Shown here piece after piece: positions 7,223 to 17,188 of a stretch of 64,000 nucleotides of DNA (position 1 is the first letter of the stretch; each line of letters starts with the position of its first letter). The notes below the pieces were generated by a model. The model searched no databases, was not told where the DNA came from, and saw only the letters and a program-made list of their open reading frames with translations. The position numbers and the translations under genes are program-made. Origin of the DNA: Micrococcaceae bacterium Sec5.1 (GTDB lineage Bacteria; Actinomycetota; Actinomycetes; Actinomycetales; Micrococcaceae); the NCBI GenBank assembly GCA_039636795.1, contig CP143430.1:4712001-4776000 (forward strand), read 5' to 3'.

Positions 7223-8998
7223 ATGGCTAAGATGCGCACCGTTGATGCGGCAGTCGCCATCCTGGAAAAGGAAGGCGCCACCGAGGCTTTCGGCCTGCCA
7301 GGCGCAGCGATCAACCCCTTCTACTCAGCAATGCGTGCCCACGGCGGCATCCGCCACACGCTGGCCCGCCACGTTGAAGGCGCCAGCCACATGGCTGACG
7401 GCTACAGCCGCGCAGCTGATGGCAACATCGGCATCTGCATCGGCACGTCGGGCCCCGCAGGCACGGACATGATCACCGGCCTGTACGCAGCCCAGGCCGA
7501 TTCGATCCCCATGCTCTGCATCACCGGCCAGGCACCCGTTGCCAAGCTGCACAAGGAAGACTTCCAGGCCGTGGACATCGAGTCCATCGCCAAGCCGTTG
7601 ACCAAGTTCGCAATGACCATCCTGGAACCGGGTCAGGTTCCCGGCGCGTTCCAGAAAGCTTTCCAGCTGATGCGTTCAGGTCGTCCGGGCCCGGTCCTGC
7701 TGGACCTGCCCATCGATGTTCAGATGGCCGAGATCGAGTTCGACATCGACGCCTACGAGCCCCTGCCGGTGGAGAAGCCCAGGGCTTCCCGCAAGCAGCT
7801 GGAAAAGGCCCTGGACATGTTGACCTCGGCCCAGCACCCGCTGATCGTTGCCGGTGGCGGCATCATCAACGCCGGCGCTTCGGCCCAGCTGGTTGAGCTG
7901 GCCGAGATCCTGAACGTTCCGGTTATCCCGACGCTGATGGGTTGGGGCTCCATCCCGGACGACCACCAGCTGATGGCCGGCATGGTTGGCCTGCAGACTT
8001 CGCACCGCTACGGCAACGAGACGTTCCTGCAGAGCGACTTCGTGATCGGCATCGGCAACCGTTGGGCCAACCGCCACACCGGCGGCCTGGACACCTACAC
8101 TGCCGGCCGTAAGTTCGTGCACATCGACATCGAGCCGACGCAGATCGGTCGCGTTTTCTCGCCGGACTTGGGCATTGCGTCCGACGCCGGTGCGGCGCTG
8201 GACGGTCTGTTGGAACTGGCACGCGAACGCCAGGCAGCCAAGACCCTGCCGGACTACTCGGGCTGGGTTGCCGAGTGCCAGGAGCGCAAGGGCTCCCTGC
8301 ACCGCAAGACCAACTTCGACAACGTGCCCATCAAGCCGCAGCGCGTGTACCAGGAGATGAACAAGGCCTTCGGCCGCGACACCACCTACGTGTCCACCAT
8401 TGGCCTGTCGCAGATCGCCGGCGCACAGATGCTGCACGTGTTCGGTGCGCGCAAATGGATCAACGCAGGCCAGGCCGGACCGCTGGGGTGGACCGCTCCC
8501 GCCGCTCTGGGCGTTGTTCGTGGAACCCCGGATGCCACCGTTGTTGCCCTGTCCGGTGACTACGATTTCCAGTTCATGATCGAGGAACTGGCCGTTGGCG
8601 CACAGTTCAACCTGCCGTACATCCACGTTGTGGTGAACAACAGCTACCTGGGCCTGATCCGTCAGAGCCAGCGCGGCTTCAACATGGAACAGAACGTTTC
8701 CCTGGCCTTCGAGAACATCAACTCCCCGGAGACCAACGGTTACGGCGTGGACCACATCAAGGTTGCCGAAGGTCTGGGCTGCAAGGCCATCCGCGTTGAG
8801 GACCCCAACGATCTGCCTGCCGCTTTCGACAAGGCCAAGGCACTCATGGGCGAGTTCAAGGTTCCCGTCGTTGTTGAAGTGATCCTGGAAAAGATCACCA
8901 ACATCTCCATGGGCGTTGAGATCAACGGCGTGAACGAGTTCGAAGAGCTGGCAGAGACCGCGGCGGACGCTCCGACCGCGATCCTGACCAAGGCTTAA
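7223..8998 (+). CDS. gcl: Glyoxylate carboligase
   Basis: The 591-residue thiamine-diphosphate enzyme joins two glyoxylate molecules to tartronate semialdehyde and CO2. It has the three-domain acetolactate-synthase fold: N-terminal PYR domain with [14 protein letters not shown], central domain, and C-terminal PP domain with GDYDFQFM followed by [10 protein letters not shown]. At the position where other ThDP enzymes have the activating glutamate, this protein has Val51 ([13 protein letters not shown]), the diagnostic substitution of Gcl, and its length is close to the E. coli enzyme (593). AAGGAG precedes the ATG. It supplies the substrate for GlxR and is the central step of the operon. Confidence 0.95.
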   Translation: MAKMRTVDAAVAILEKEGATEAFGLPGAAINPFYSAMRAHGGIRHTLARHVEGASHMADGYSRAADGNIGICIGTSGPAGTDMITGLYAAQADSIPMLCITGQAPVAKLHKEDFQAVDIESIAKPLTKFAMTILEPGQVPGAFQKAFQLMRSGRPGPVLLDLPIDVQMAEIEFDIDAYEPLPVEKPRASRKQLEKALDMLTSAQHPLIVAGGGIINAGASAQLVELAEILNVPVIPTLMGWGSIPDDHQLMAGMVGLQTSHRYGNETFLQSDFVIGIGNRWANRHTGGLDTYTAGRKFVHIDIEPTQIGRVFSPDLGIASDAGAALDGLLELARERQAAKTLPDYSGWVAECQERKGSLHRKTNFDNVPIKPQRVYQEMNKAFGRDTTYVSTIGLSQIAGAQMLHVFGARKWINAGQAGPLGWTAPAALGVVRGTPDATVVALSGDYDFQFMIEELAVGAQFNLPYIHVVVNNSYLGLIRQSQRGFNMEQNVSLAFENINSPETNGYGVDHIKVAEGLGCKAIRVEDPNDLPAAFDKAKALMGEFKVPVVVEVILEKITNISMGVEINGVNEFEELAETAADAPTAILTKA

Positions 8999-9017
8999 AG
9001 GAAAAGGAGGCACCGGA

Positions 9018-10187
9018 ATGCGTGTTGTCATCGCCCCGGACAAATTCAAGGGCTCGCTGTCCGCGCCCGACGTCGCCAGGCATCTCGCAACAGGATTGCT
9101 GGCAGGCTTCGGACAAACCGGGCTCGAGGCAACACGCATTCCGGTCGCCGACGGCGGCGAAGGAACCATCGACGCCGCCATCGGCTCGGGCTTCACCCGC
9201 CGGACCACTGCCGTCACCGGCCCGTTGGGCGAACCGGTGAAGGCAGACTTCGCAGTGCGGGACCAGGAAGCAGTCATCGAAATGGCGGCTGCTTCAGGCC
9301 TCGCACTCCTGCCGGACGGCCCCACGAGTGAAACAGCACGTAACGCCACCAGCATCGGCACGGGCGAACTCATCCGCGCCGCGATGGACCTCGGCTGCCG
9401 CAAGATCATCCTGGGTGTGGGCGGCAGCGCCAACACCGACGCGGGCGCTGGAGTTCTTCAGGGTCTCGGCGCCGTGTTCCTGGACAAGGACGGCAACGAG
9501 CTCCCCGGCGGCGGTGCGGCTCTCGCTGAAGTAGACAGCATCGACTTCTCCAACTTCGACGTCCGTATCGAGGCAACGGAGTTCGTGTTGGCGTCCGACG
9601 TCGACAATCCCCTTTTGGGGTCAAGCGGAGCCCCAGCCATCTTCGGTCCGCAGAAGGGCGCGACGCCGGACGACGTCACCTCGCTCGACGCAGCAGCAAG
9701 CCACTTCGTGGACGTGCTCGCAGCAACCACAGGCCAGCACGCCAAGTACGCCGCCAAGGCAGAAGGCGCTGGAGCAGCAGGCGGCGTTGGCTACATTGCC
9801 ATCGCGGCACTGAACGCTGAGCGGCGGCCGGGTATCGACGTCGTGCTTGAATTTACTGACCTTGAACAGAGACTGAAGGGCGCCGATCTGGTGATCACCG
9901 GAGAAGGCAGCCTGGACGAACAAAGCCTGCTCGGCAAGACCCCCATGGGCGTCTCCCGCGCAGCACAGAAGGCCGGGGTCCCCGTGATCGCAGTCTGCGG
10001 CCGGAGTACCCTGAGCCGGGAACAACTCACGGATGCCGGCTTCCACACGGTCCACGCTTTGACCGACATGGAAACTGATGTCCAGAAATGTATCGCTGAA
10101 GCCGGTCCGTTGCTTGAACAATTAGGTAAGCACATAGGCGTGTACCTGGCGGAACGGACCGAAAACAAGGAGTACCTCAATGTCTGA
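9018..10187 (+). CDS. glxK: Glycerate kinase
   Basis: This 389-residue enzyme of the GlxK/GarK family phosphorylates D-glycerate, feeding glyoxylate-derived carbon into glycolysis. Family hallmarks are the start [36 protein letters not shown], and the late [17 protein letters not shown] followed by PVIAVCGR. A strong AGGAGG ribosome-binding site lies in the 19-bp gap after gcl. The stop overlaps the allB start by 8 bp, indicating coupled translation. Whether it makes 2- or 3-phosphoglycerate cannot be told from the sequence; this family is generally 2-phosphoglycerate-forming. Confidence 0.93.
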   Translation: MRVVIAPDKFKGSLSAPDVARHLATGLLAGFGQTGLEATRIPVADGGEGTIDAAIGSGFTRRTTAVTGPLGEPVKADFAVRDQEAVIEMAAASGLALLPDGPTSETARNATSIGTGELIRAAMDLGCRKIILGVGGSANTDAGAGVLQGLGAVFLDKDGNELPGGGAALAEVDSIDFSNFDVRIEATEFVLASDVDNPLLGSSGAPAIFGPQKGATPDDVTSLDAAASHFVDVLAATTGQHAKYAAKAEGAGAAGGVGYIAIAALNAERRPGIDVVLEFTDLEQRLKGADLVITGEGSLDEQSLLGKTPMGVSRAAQKAGVPVIAVCGRSTLSREQLTDAGFHTVHALTDMETDVQKCIAEAGPLLEQLGKHIGVYLAERTENKEYLNV

Positions 10188-11529
10188 AGCAATCGGCGCC
10201 TATGACCTCGTTATCCGGGGCCAGCGCATCCTGACCACTGCCGGCCTCGCAGCGCGCGAAGTTGGTGTCCGCGACGGCATCATCGTCGCCATTGAACCCT
10301 TGGGCAACGGCCTGACGGGCAACGAGGTCATCGAACTCGCAGACGACGAAACCCTCATCCCCGGCCTCGTGGACACGCACGTCCACGTCAACGAGCCCGG
10401 CCGCACCGAGTGGGAAGGCTTCGCCTCCGCCACGCGCGCCGCAGCCGCCGGTGGCGTCACCACCATCATCGACATGCCGCTGAACAGCATCCCGCCCACC
10501 ACCAGCGTGGACGGCCTGGAGCAGAAGCGCGTTGTGGCCAAGGACCAGGCGTTCGTGGACGTCGGATTCTGGGGCGGTGCCATCCCGGGCAACAAGGGCG
10601 ACCTCCGCCCGCTGCACGACGAAGGCGTTTTCGGCTTCAAGTGCTTCCTCCTGCACTCCGGCGTGGACGAGTTCCCGCACCTTGACGCGGATGAGATGGA
10701 AGAGGACATGGCTGAGCTCAAGTCCTTCGACTCCCTGATGATCGTGCACGCCGAGGACTCCCACGCGATCGACCGCGCACCGCACCCAGGCGGCGACCAC
10801 TACGAAACCTTCCTCGCTTCCCGCCCCCGCGGCGCCGAGAACAAGGCAATCGCCGAGGTCATCGAACGCGCCCGCTGGACCGGCGCCCGCGCCCACATCC
10901 TGCACCTCTCATCCTCGGACGCGCTGCCGATGATCGCCTCGGCAAAGCGCGACGGCGTCAACCTCACCGTTGAGACGTGCCCGCACTACCTGACGCTCAT
11001 GGCCGAAGAAATCCCCGACGGCGCCACCGCCTACAAGTGCTGCCCGCCCATCCGTGAGGCCTCCAACCGCGAGCTCCTCTGGAAGGGCCTGCAGGACGGC
11101 ATCATCGACTGCATCGTCTCGGACCACTCCCCCTCCACACTGGATTTGAAGGACTTGGAGAACGGCGACTTCGCAGTGGCATGGGGCGGCGTTTCCTCGC
11201 TGCAGCTGGGCCTGTCCCTGATCTGGACCGAAGCCCGCCACCGCGGCATCCCGCTGGAACAGGTCGTATCCTGGATGGCCGAGAAGCCCGCCGCCTTGGC
11301 CCGCCTGCACAACAAGGGCCAGCTCGCCCTCGGCTACGACGCCGACTTCTCCATCTTCGCGCCGGACGAAGCCTTCGTTGTGGACGTCACCAAGCTCAAG
11401 CACAAGAACCCGATCACGCCCTACGACGGCCGCCCACTGGCCGGCGTCGTCCGCAAGACGTACCTGCGCGGCACCCCGATCGACGGCCAGAACCCCGGCG
11501 GCAAGCTGCTCCGCCGCGGCAACGTTTAG
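10180..11529 (+). CDS. allB: Allantoinase
   Basis: The 449-residue amidohydrolase hydrolyses allantoin to allantoate. Metal ligands are visible in order: [16 protein letters not shown] (first histidines), the carboxylated-lysine region [28 protein letters not shown] and the aspartate in VSDHSPS. Length and motif order match AllB, and the ARTEWEG-type loop separates it from dihydropyrimidinases. It overlaps glxK by 8 bp. Its place in the glyoxylate operon fits the route allantoin to allantoate to glyoxylate. No allantoate amidohydrolase is present in the window. Confidence 0.93.
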   Translation: MSEAIGAYDLVIRGQRILTTAGLAAREVGVRDGIIVAIEPLGNGLTGNEVIELADDETLIPGLVDTHVHVNEPGRTEWEGFASATRAAAAGGVTTIIDMPLNSIPPTTSVDGLEQKRVVAKDQAFVDVGFWGGAIPGNKGDLRPLHDEGVFGFKCFLLHSGVDEFPHLDADEMEEDMAELKSFDSLMIVHAEDSHAIDRAPHPGGDHYETFLASRPRGAENKAIAEVIERARWTGARAHILHLSSSDALPMIASAKRDGVNLTVETCPHYLTLMAEEIPDGATAYKCCPPIREASNRELLWKGLQDGIIDCIVSDHSPSTLDLKDLENGDFAVAWGGVSSLQLGLSLIWTEARHRGIPLEQVVSWMAEKPAALARLHNKGQLALGYDADFSIFAPDEAFVVDVTKLKHKNPITPYDGRPLAGVVRKTYLRGTPIDGQNPGGKLLRRGNV

Positions 11530-11540
11530 GGTCCACCGCC

Positions 11541-12326
11541 ATGGCAGTCAGTGCCTACGGGCCGCCGCCCACACGTCCCGTCCGGGGCGTTACGGGCCGG
11601 CGACCGGGAGTGAGCGCACAGCCCGGCCTAAGTGCGCGGGGCCTCGCGCTCTGGGTCAACCCGGCCGAGGGCGACGAGATGGATCCAGCAGTCTGGGAAC
11701 GGGCAGCACGCCTTGTGCTGGCCCGCGCCATGAAACTTGCCCCGGAGGCGGAAGTCCGCATCTGGCCCGCCATCGGGGCAGAACACTCCGGCGTCGGCGA
11801 TACTTCCTGGGGCGGCACTCCGCAGGAAGCCGCCGACGCCGGTAACCACCCTTCCCTGTCCCTCGCCGAGGCTCTCGCAGACGGAAATTCCCCCTCCAAC
11901 GGACGAATCACCTCCGTACGCGAGGATGATATGTCCGTTGGCGGGGGCCAGACCATAAGCGGCGGCAGCACCGCCGTCGAGCCCGTCATGTTGGCCGGGC
12001 GTCGTAGTCAACTTGCAATCGACCTCGCCGCTGAAGTAGTGCTGCTCGACGGCGAGCCGGTTGCCTTTACTGGCATGGAATACAAGCTGTTGCGCTACCT
12101 CGTGGTGAACTGCTCGCGCGCCATTAGTCGTGAAGAATTGCAACGTTTTCTGGAGTCATTTGATCTCCCCGGCGCGGCATTTCGCTCCATTGACGTTTAT
12201 GTTGGAAGGGTGCGGCGGAAGCTTGGAAGCGCCCGCCACACTGTCGCCACCGTTCGTGGTGGCGGCTACCAGTTCGTGCCAGGGCCTTATGCCACAGTGC
12301 GCGGACCTGCGGAATACAGCATCTGA
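11541..12326 (+). CDS. OmpR/PhoB-type winged-helix protein without receiver domain
   Basis: The 261-residue product starts at ATG 11541, 11 bp after allB. The first 150 or so residues are low-complexity and unrecognised (PPPTRPVRG..., WVNPAEGDEMDP...). The C-terminal part (about 170-250) is a winged-helix effector domain: VVLLDGEPVAFTGMEYKLL, then ISREELQRFL, then RSIDVYVGRVRRKLG and VRGGGYQFV. There is no phosphoacceptor receiver domain, so control by phosphorylation is not expected. Position suggests a regulator carried with the allantoin/glyoxylate operon, but its target is unknown. The frame stays open far upstream inside allB; that part is not coding. Confidence 0.7.
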   Translation: MAVSAYGPPPTRPVRGVTGRRPGVSAQPGLSARGLALWVNPAEGDEMDPAVWERAARLVLARAMKLAPEAEVRIWPAIGAEHSGVGDTSWGGTPQEAADAGNHPSLSLAEALADGNSPSNGRITSVREDDMSVGGGQTISGGSTAVEPVMLAGRRSQLAIDLAAEVVLLDGEPVAFTGMEYKLLRYLVVNCSRAISREELQRFLESFDLPGAAFRSIDVYVGRVRRKLGSARHTVATVRGGGYQFVPGPYATVRGPAEYSI

Positions 12327-12407
12327 CTTCGCTGTTCTGTCTTTAGACAATCCGTTTTCTTGAATGACCAATGCCGGCTGCAAGCCGGTGAAACGCAAAG
12401 GATCGCC

Positions 12408-12878
12408 ATGACCCAGAAACTCCTCGTCGGAACGCAAGCACCTGACTTCGCGCTGCTCGACGCCGACGGCACCAAGGTCTCGCTGTCCGATTACCGCGGA
12501 CGCAACGTCATTGTGTACTTCTACCCCAAAGCAGCCACCCCCGGCTGCACCACCGAGGCCTGCGATTTCCGCGACAACCTCGCAAGCCTGCAGGGCAACG
12601 GTTACGACGTCATCGGGATCTCCCCTGACGCCCCCGAGGCCCTCGCCAAGTTCACTGGTGAATTTGCGCTGACCTTCCCGTTGCTCTCCGATGAGGACCA
12701 CGCCGTGGCCCTCGCCTACGGCGCCTGGGGCGAGAAGCTGGTTGACGGCGAGATCGTCGAAGGCCTGGTCCGTTCCACCGTTGTGCTCGACGGCGAAGGC
12801 ACCGTCAAGCTCACCCAGTACCAGGTCAGCGCCCAGGGCCATGTCCAGGCCCTGAAGGAAGAGCTGCTGGGCGTCTAA
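12408..12878 (+). CDS. bcp: Thiol peroxidase / peroxiredoxin of the BCP family
   Basis: The 156-residue protein from ATG 12408 (AAAGGA just upstream) reduces hydroperoxides in the cytosol. The thioredoxin-fold start is LLVGTQAPDFALLDADG. The catalytic motif YFYPKAATPGCTTEACDFRD contains the peroxidatic Cys and the second Cys five residues later, as in atypical 2-Cys BCP proteins. GISPDAPEALAKF and the C-terminal VLDGEGTVK complete the family pattern. It appears to be a single-gene unit; a 32-bp-period repeat begins 3 bases after its stop. Confidence 0.92.
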   Translation: MTQKLLVGTQAPDFALLDADGTKVSLSDYRGRNVIVYFYPKAATPGCTTEACDFRDNLASLQGNGYDVIGISPDAPEALAKFTGEFALTFPLLSDEDHAVALAYGAWGEKLVDGEIVEGLVRSTVVLDGEGTVKLTQYQVSAQGHVQALKEELLGV

Positions 12879-12880
12879 CC

Positions 12881-12955
12881 CTCTCTCACTTCCCGCGGCT
12901 TTAGGGACGTCCTTCTCTCACATCCTGAGGCTTTAAGGGAATCCCTCTCGCACAT
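12881..12955 (+). repeat. 32-bp-period tandem repeat downstream of bcp
   Basis: CTCTCAC or its variant CTCGCAC recurs at 12883, 12915 and 12947, exactly 32 bp apart, with similar sequence between (cgaggcttta-type then aGGGa). It belongs to the same family as the arrays at 16946-17186 and 36299-36545. Confidence 0.7.
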
Positions 12956-12970
12956 AACTGCACAATTTTT

Positions 12971-13004
12971 GTAACGCCCGCCCATGATTGTGAGCGGGCG
13001 TTAC
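12971..13004. terminator. Hairpin between bcp and the response-regulator gene
   Basis: An 11-bp inverted repeat (GTAACGCCCGC with GCGGGCGTTAC) has a 12-base loop. A T-run lies on its left rather than its right, so it is not a textbook terminator for bcp, though it could still stop or protect the transcript. Confidence 0.4.
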
Positions 13005-13056
13005 ACGTCTCTTTACTAAACGTGACAAAAGGCCCGCGGCAGTAGTTAATGGAGCC

Positions 13057-14226
13057 ATGGTCTCAACCGCGTCCCCTCGCCATGCTGTAGTCGTAGAAGA
13101 TGACGCCGATATCCGTGGCCTCCTCGTTTTGGTCCTTGAGCAGCTCGATTTTGTGGTGACGGAAGCGCCCGACGGTCTTTCCGGCGTCGAGGCCGTCCGC
13201 AACACCAACGCCGAACTGGTGACGCTGGATATCAACCTCCCGGACATCGATGGCATGGAAGTTTGCCGGCGCCTGCGGGAGTTCTCGGACGCCTACATCT
13301 TGATGCTCACCGCCCGTGCCGACGAGATTGACCGGCTCAACGGTTTGGACACCGGAGCGGATGATTACGTCAACAAGCCGTTCAGCCCCAAGGAACTGCA
13401 GGCCCGCATCCGTGCACTTTTCCGCCGGGCCCGAACACCCGCTGCACCCGCCGAGGACACCCGTCAGACTGACGAACTCGCCCGCGCTGCGGTTGTGCAG
13501 ACGAGCCTCCTCCCGCAGGAAACTGTCCGGCTGAAGGATTACGACGTCGCTGGTGCCTTCCGCCCATCGCGCAGCGTGGGTGGGGACTTCTACGACTGGT
13601 ACCAGACCGGCGACGGGATGCACCTGACGTTCGCCGACGCCATGGGCAAGGGCATGGGCGCGGCCTTGATAGCGGCCACTGTCCGCGCCGTCATGCGGTC
13701 AGTGGCGGACACCCCTGCAATTGCTGACGCCTTCGAGTCCGCCAGCGCCACACTGACCTCCGATCTGGACCAGTCCGGGTCCTTCGTGACCATGTTCCAT
13801 GCTCGCCTGGACAGTGCCTCGGGCAAGCTCAGCTATATCGACGCCGGTCATGGACTCGCTCTGCACGTTCCGGCCGAGGGGGCGGCACGGAGATTGGTAT
13901 CCGCCGGGCCACCTGTCGGGATACTGGAAGAACAGCAATGGCCGGCCGCGGAACTACAGCTGGAGCCGGGCGATTCCCTCGTGATCGTCAGCGACGGCGT
14001 CCTCGACGCTCACGATTCCCTTGAAGAGTTCGTGAGGAACGTAGAGAAGGCGGCGAGGAGCAGGGGCACCTCGGACGAGGTCTGTGCTGCCCTGCTGGAG
14101 CTTGCACCGGCGGACACAGCGGAAGATGACGTGACTGCCGTCGTGGTTCATCGACGGCGTGAGGTTGGCCGGGATGTTGGGCTGGAAGGCAACCACAGCG
14201 GAGTAGCTCAGACAATCCGGCACTAG
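13057..14226 (+). CDS. Response regulator with PP2C/SpoIIE phosphatase output
   Basis: The 389-residue protein has an N-terminal receiver (about 1-125) with the acidic pocket VVEDDAD, phosphoacceptor Asp58 in TLDINLPD, Thr85 and Lys107 in NKPF. A helical linker leads to a PP2C-type SpoIIE/RsbU domain (about 165-375) with SVGGDFYDW, FADAMGKGMGAAL and late acidic metal ligands (VSDGVLDA, AEDDVTAVV). It should dephosphorylate a phospho-STAS protein when activated by a histidine kinase, which is not encoded nearby. The likely substrate is the STAS protein encoded 2 kb downstream. GGAG precedes the ATG. Confidence 0.88.
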   Translation: MVSTASPRHAVVVEDDADIRGLLVLVLEQLDFVVTEAPDGLSGVEAVRNTNAELVTLDINLPDIDGMEVCRRLREFSDAYILMLTARADEIDRLNGLDTGADDYVNKPFSPKELQARIRALFRRARTPAAPAEDTRQTDELARAAVVQTSLLPQETVRLKDYDVAGAFRPSRSVGGDFYDWYQTGDGMHLTFADAMGKGMGAALIAATVRAVMRSVADTPAIADAFESASATLTSDLDQSGSFVTMFHARLDSASGKLSYIDAGHGLALHVPAEGAARRLVSAGPPVGILEEQQWPAAELQLEPGDSLVIVSDGVLDAHDSLEEFVRNVEKAARSRGTSDEVCAALLELAPADTAEDDVTAVVVHRRREVGRDVGLEGNHSGVAQTIRH

Positions 14227-14245
14227 TCACACAAAAGGGGGGAAC

Positions 14246-16207
14246 GTGACGCGATTCTGGACTCGGCTTTGTGTTGTCCTAACGGTCATTCTGGGCGTGA
14301 ATTACGTCGCGTGGCGCTGGCTGGCTTCCCTGAATTGGGAAGCGTGGTGGATCGCTGTTCCGCTGGTGATTGTAGAGACGTACAGCCTTATTGACGTGAT
14401 GCTATTCGGCCTGACGGTCTGGAACCTGAAGATTCGCAAGCCACCGCCCGCGGCGCCGGATAACGCGACGGTGGACGTTTTCATCACCACGTACAACGAG
14501 CCGCTGGACCTGGTGATGACCACCGCCCTCGCCGCCAAGGGCATACGCTGGCCGCACAGTACCTGGATTCTGGACGACGGCGACCGACCTGAGATGCGCG
14601 AGCTCGCCGAGTCGAACGGGATCGGTTACGTAACCCGCGGCGCCGACTGGACGCCGGACATGCCGCGGCACGCCAAGGCCGGCAACCTGAACAACGCGCT
14701 CATGATTACGTCGGGCGAATACCTGTTGATCCTCGACGCCGACCAGATCCCGGAGCCGGACATCCTGGACAAGACGCTGGGCTACTTCAACGATGACCGC
14801 GTGGCGTTGGTCCAGACGCCCCAGTACTTCATCAACGTTCCCGCCGACGATCCCCTGGGCAGCCAAGCACCCCTCTTTTATGGCCCGATCCAGCAGGGCA
14901 AGGACGGCTGGAACGCGGCGTTCTTCTGCGGCTCCAATGCGATCCTGCGCCGGGAAGCCCTCATGCAGCTTGGTTTGGTGGGATACGTCAAGGCCACGGA
15001 GAAGAGTGTGCGCCGTGCTCTGGCTGCGTCGCGGTCTGCCATCAAGAAGGCCCGGCGTTCGGCAGAGGCGGAGAACCCGCTGGTGGAGCAAATGCTCAAC
15101 GAGGTGGAAGCCGCCACCGAAAGCGCCCAGCAGGAGCTCGAAGCCGGGGCATCCCTGAGCGAGATCACGTACCGCGTACGCCGCAAAGTGGACGACGCCG
15201 TTCGCACGCTCGTGGCCGCCGACTTCTCAGCGCTCCAATCCGACCTCGAAGAAATCGCTGCCATGGAACTGGCCCACGTCGGCGAGTCTGGCGTCACGAC
15301 AGTGGCAAGTGACGCCGTCGACCGCATGTCCGGACGCGACTGGTCTCCGCTGGGCGCCCTCGAGTCCGTTCACGCAGTCCTGGACGCCATCTCCGTGGAA
15401 CGAACCGACGAAGCCCAGCCCATCATGCCCTTGGCCACCATCTCCGTCACTGAGGACATGGCTACGGCGATGCGCCTTCACGCCCTTGGCTGGAAGAGCG
15501 TCTACCACCACGAAGTCCTCGCCAACGGCCTGGCTCCCGAGGACATCAAAACCATGCTGACCCAACGCCTTCGCTGGGCCCAAGGCACCATGCAGGTCCT
15601 CCTGCGCGAGAACCCGTTGGTCCAACGCCGCCTCGCGTGGGGCCAGCGGCTCATGTACTTCTCCACCATGTGGAGCTACCTGAGCGGTTTCGCGGCCGTC
15701 GTCTACTTTGCGGCGCCCATCATCTACCTGACGCTCGGCATCCTCCCCGTCAGCAGCCTGAGCCTCGAGTTTTTCGCCCGTTTCATCCCGTTCATGGTGG
15801 TAAACCAGATGCTGTTTGTGATCGCCGGACACGGGATCCCCACCTGGCGCGGGCAGCAGTACAGCCTCGCGCTGTTCCCCACCTGGATCAAGGCCTGCAC
15901 GACGGCGGCACGTAACGTCTGGTTCGGCCGTCCCCTCGGGTTCGCCGTCACCCCCAAGGCCCGGCAGAGTGGCGGCCCCAGCTGGAGCCTGATTCGTCCC
16001 CAGATCATCGTTGCTGTGTTGCTGGCCGTTGCTCTCGTTGTCGGGCTGGCGCGGCTTCTTTCTGGCCTGTCGGAGCCCCTCGGAACCCTGGTGAATGTAG
16101 CGTGGGTAGCTTACGATCTGGTGGTCCTCAGCGTGCTGGTCAAGGCTGTTTTGTACAAGGGATTTGTTCCTGAAGTCTCCGAAGAGAGGAATGCTGATGC
16201 AGTTTAG
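14246..16207 (+). CDS. Membrane glycosyltransferase, cellulose-synthase-like, with helical insertion
   Basis: The 653-residue family-2 processive glycosyltransferase has two N-terminal membrane segments (about 8-58), then catalytic motifs DDG (110-112), DAD (164-166), TED (402-404) and QRLRW (440-444). Further membrane segments follow at about 465-555 and 590-645. BcsA-like enzymes have only about 30 residues between the FFCGS motif and TED; here there are about 170. The extra part (about 249-395) is charged, helical and coiled-coil-like. No PilZ domain is present, so cyclic-di-GMP control of the BcsA type is unlikely. The product is probably an extracellular polysaccharide, sugar unknown. 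It lies inside a phosphatase/STAS/kinase locus. Confidence 0.85.
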   Translation: MTRFWTRLCVVLTVILGVNYVAWRWLASLNWEAWWIAVPLVIVETYSLIDVMLFGLTVWNLKIRKPPPAAPDNATVDVFITTYNEPLDLVMTTALAAKGIRWPHSTWILDDGDRPEMRELAESNGIGYVTRGADWTPDMPRHAKAGNLNNALMITSGEYLLILDADQIPEPDILDKTLGYFNDDRVALVQTPQYFINVPADDPLGSQAPLFYGPIQQGKDGWNAAFFCGSNAILRREALMQLGLVGYVKATEKSVRRALAASRSAIKKARRSAEAENPLVEQMLNEVEAATESAQQELEAGASLSEITYRVRRKVDDAVRTLVAADFSALQSDLEEIAAMELAHVGESGVTTVASDAVDRMSGRDWSPLGALESVHAVLDAISVERTDEAQPIMPLATISVTEDMATAMRLHALGWKSVYHHEVLANGLAPEDIKTMLTQRLRWAQGTMQVLLRENPLVQRRLAWGQRLMYFSTMWSYLSGFAAVVYFAAPIIYLTLGILPVSSLSLEFFARFIPFMVVNQMLFVIAGHGIPTWRGQQYSLALFPTWIKACTTAARNVWFGRPLGFAVTPKARQSGGPSWSLIRPQIIVAVLLAVALVVGLARLLSGLSEPLGTLVNVAWVAYDLVVLSVLVKAVLYKGFVPEVSEERNADAV

Positions 16208-16529
16208 CTACGAGGTCAAAGACTCCTACGCGGAGGTGAAGAGCGTCGGCCGGTTGAATATGGTGGCCGCTCCGAAGCTGCGCGAACTAGTGGCCGAGGT
16301 TGTGGCGGGTGGGTCCAGTCGCGTTGTGGTGAACCTTGAAGAGACCGACTTCATGGATTCCTCGGGCCTCGGAGCCCTCATCGGTTGCCTCAAAGCGACT
16401 CGTCAGGCAGGCGGCGATTTGCGGATCTCGGGTGTGCAGCCACAGGTCAAAATGGTCCTGGAACTGACCAACATGGACCGCGTTCTCACCGCATACTCCT
16501 CAGCCGAGGAGGCGTTCGGAAATGACTGA
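16197..16529 (+). CDS. STAS-domain anti-sigma-factor antagonist-like protein
   Basis: The 110-residue single-domain STAS protein carries the phosphorylation loop FMDSSGLGALIG, with the target serine at residue 55 or 56. Start ATG 16197 is chosen because GAGAGGA lies 7 bases upstream; ATG 16191 is too close to it. It overlaps the glycosyltransferase stop by 11 bp and the kinase start by 8 bp. In this architecture the kinase phosphorylates the serine and the PP2C partner removes it; the unphosphorylated form binds a target, either the kinase itself or possibly the glycosyltransferase. Confidence 0.88.
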   Translation: MQFSYEVKDSYAEVKSVGRLNMVAAPKLRELVAEVVAGGSSRVVVNLEETDFMDSSGLGALIGCLKATRQAGGDLRISGVQPQVKMVLELTNMDRVLTAYSSAEEAFGND

Positions 16530-16941
16530 GGTCATCGCACGCAGGGGATTCCGCGGCCTGTCCAACGAAGAAGCCATCGAAGCCATCCATGCCGAGCTTG
16601 ATGCTTTGTGGGACGACGCCTCCTTCGTCCCGGACATGGACCGGATGACCTTCACCACCGCCGTCATTGAGGCCGCCGCCAACATCGTGCAACATGCCCT
16701 TCCCGTGGCCGAGAAGCCCGTGGAGATGGGTGTGGACATCAGCGTCCGGCCCAGCCGCCTTCAGGCGCGCGTCAGTGCCTACAACGCCCGCGAGCCCTTC
16801 GCCGAGGACATGCAGGCCAACATGCCGGACGAGGACGCCGAATCCGGACGCGGTCTTGCTCTCATCGAAGCCTTGGTGACCACCGTAACCTTCGAACGCC
16901 AAGACGGAACCAACACCTGGATCCTGACCCGCGAAACCTGA
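16522..16941 (+). CDS. RsbW-like HATPase serine kinase with altered G1 box
   Basis: The 139-residue single-domain GHKL protein is of the anti-sigma-factor kinase type. The N box is intact (Glu50-AAANIVQH, with Asn54), and the G2 loop is present (AESGRGLALIE, about 107-116). The G1 box, usually D-x-G-x-G, reads AYNAREPF, with Asn in the Asp position and no following glycines, so ATP binding may be weakened or lost. It is translationally coupled to the STAS gene. No sigma factor gene is adjacent, which favours a non-sigma target for this module. Confidence 0.82.
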   Translation: MTEVIARRGFRGLSNEEAIEAIHAELDALWDDASFVPDMDRMTFTTAVIEAAANIVQHALPVAEKPVEMGVDISVRPSRLQARVSAYNAREPFAEDMQANMPDEDAESGRGLALIEALVTTVTFERQDGTNTWILTRET

Positions 16942-16943
16942 CC

Positions 16944-17188
16944 TTCTCTCACATCCACCGGCCTTTCCGGCGATGCTCTCTCACACCCGGCGCCTGTGAT
17001 CGCGGGCGCGGTGTGTTCTGCCCATCGTAAGACGCTAGGCACCTGTAACCATTGATGGTCGGCGCAACCGCCAAAACCAATCACGATCTGCGAGAGCATC
17101 GGCCCAAACCGGTCACGATCTGCGAGAGCATCCGAAGTACTGACGTTCTCTCACATAATCGCCGATTTCCCGGAACGTTCTCTCACTT
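16944..17188. repeat. 32-bp-period repeat cluster between the kinase gene and pucG
   Basis: CTCTCAC occurs at 16946 and 16978, and again at 17148 and 17180. Between them two inverted units share CACGATCTGCGAGAGCAT at 17082 and 17114. Every pair is exactly 32 bp apart. The left end abuts the kinase stop codon and the right end abuts the pucG stop codon. Confidence 0.7.

Noticed and set aside
7676..9436. 586-codon minus-strand open frame opposite gcl and glxK
   Set aside because: It is the antisense shadow of two clearly coding genes in high-GC DNA; the protein has no motifs.
11181..11540. Upstream extension of the winged-helix gene into allB
   Set aside because: The extra 120 codons are out-of-frame allB sequence, and the ATG at 11541 follows the allB stop.
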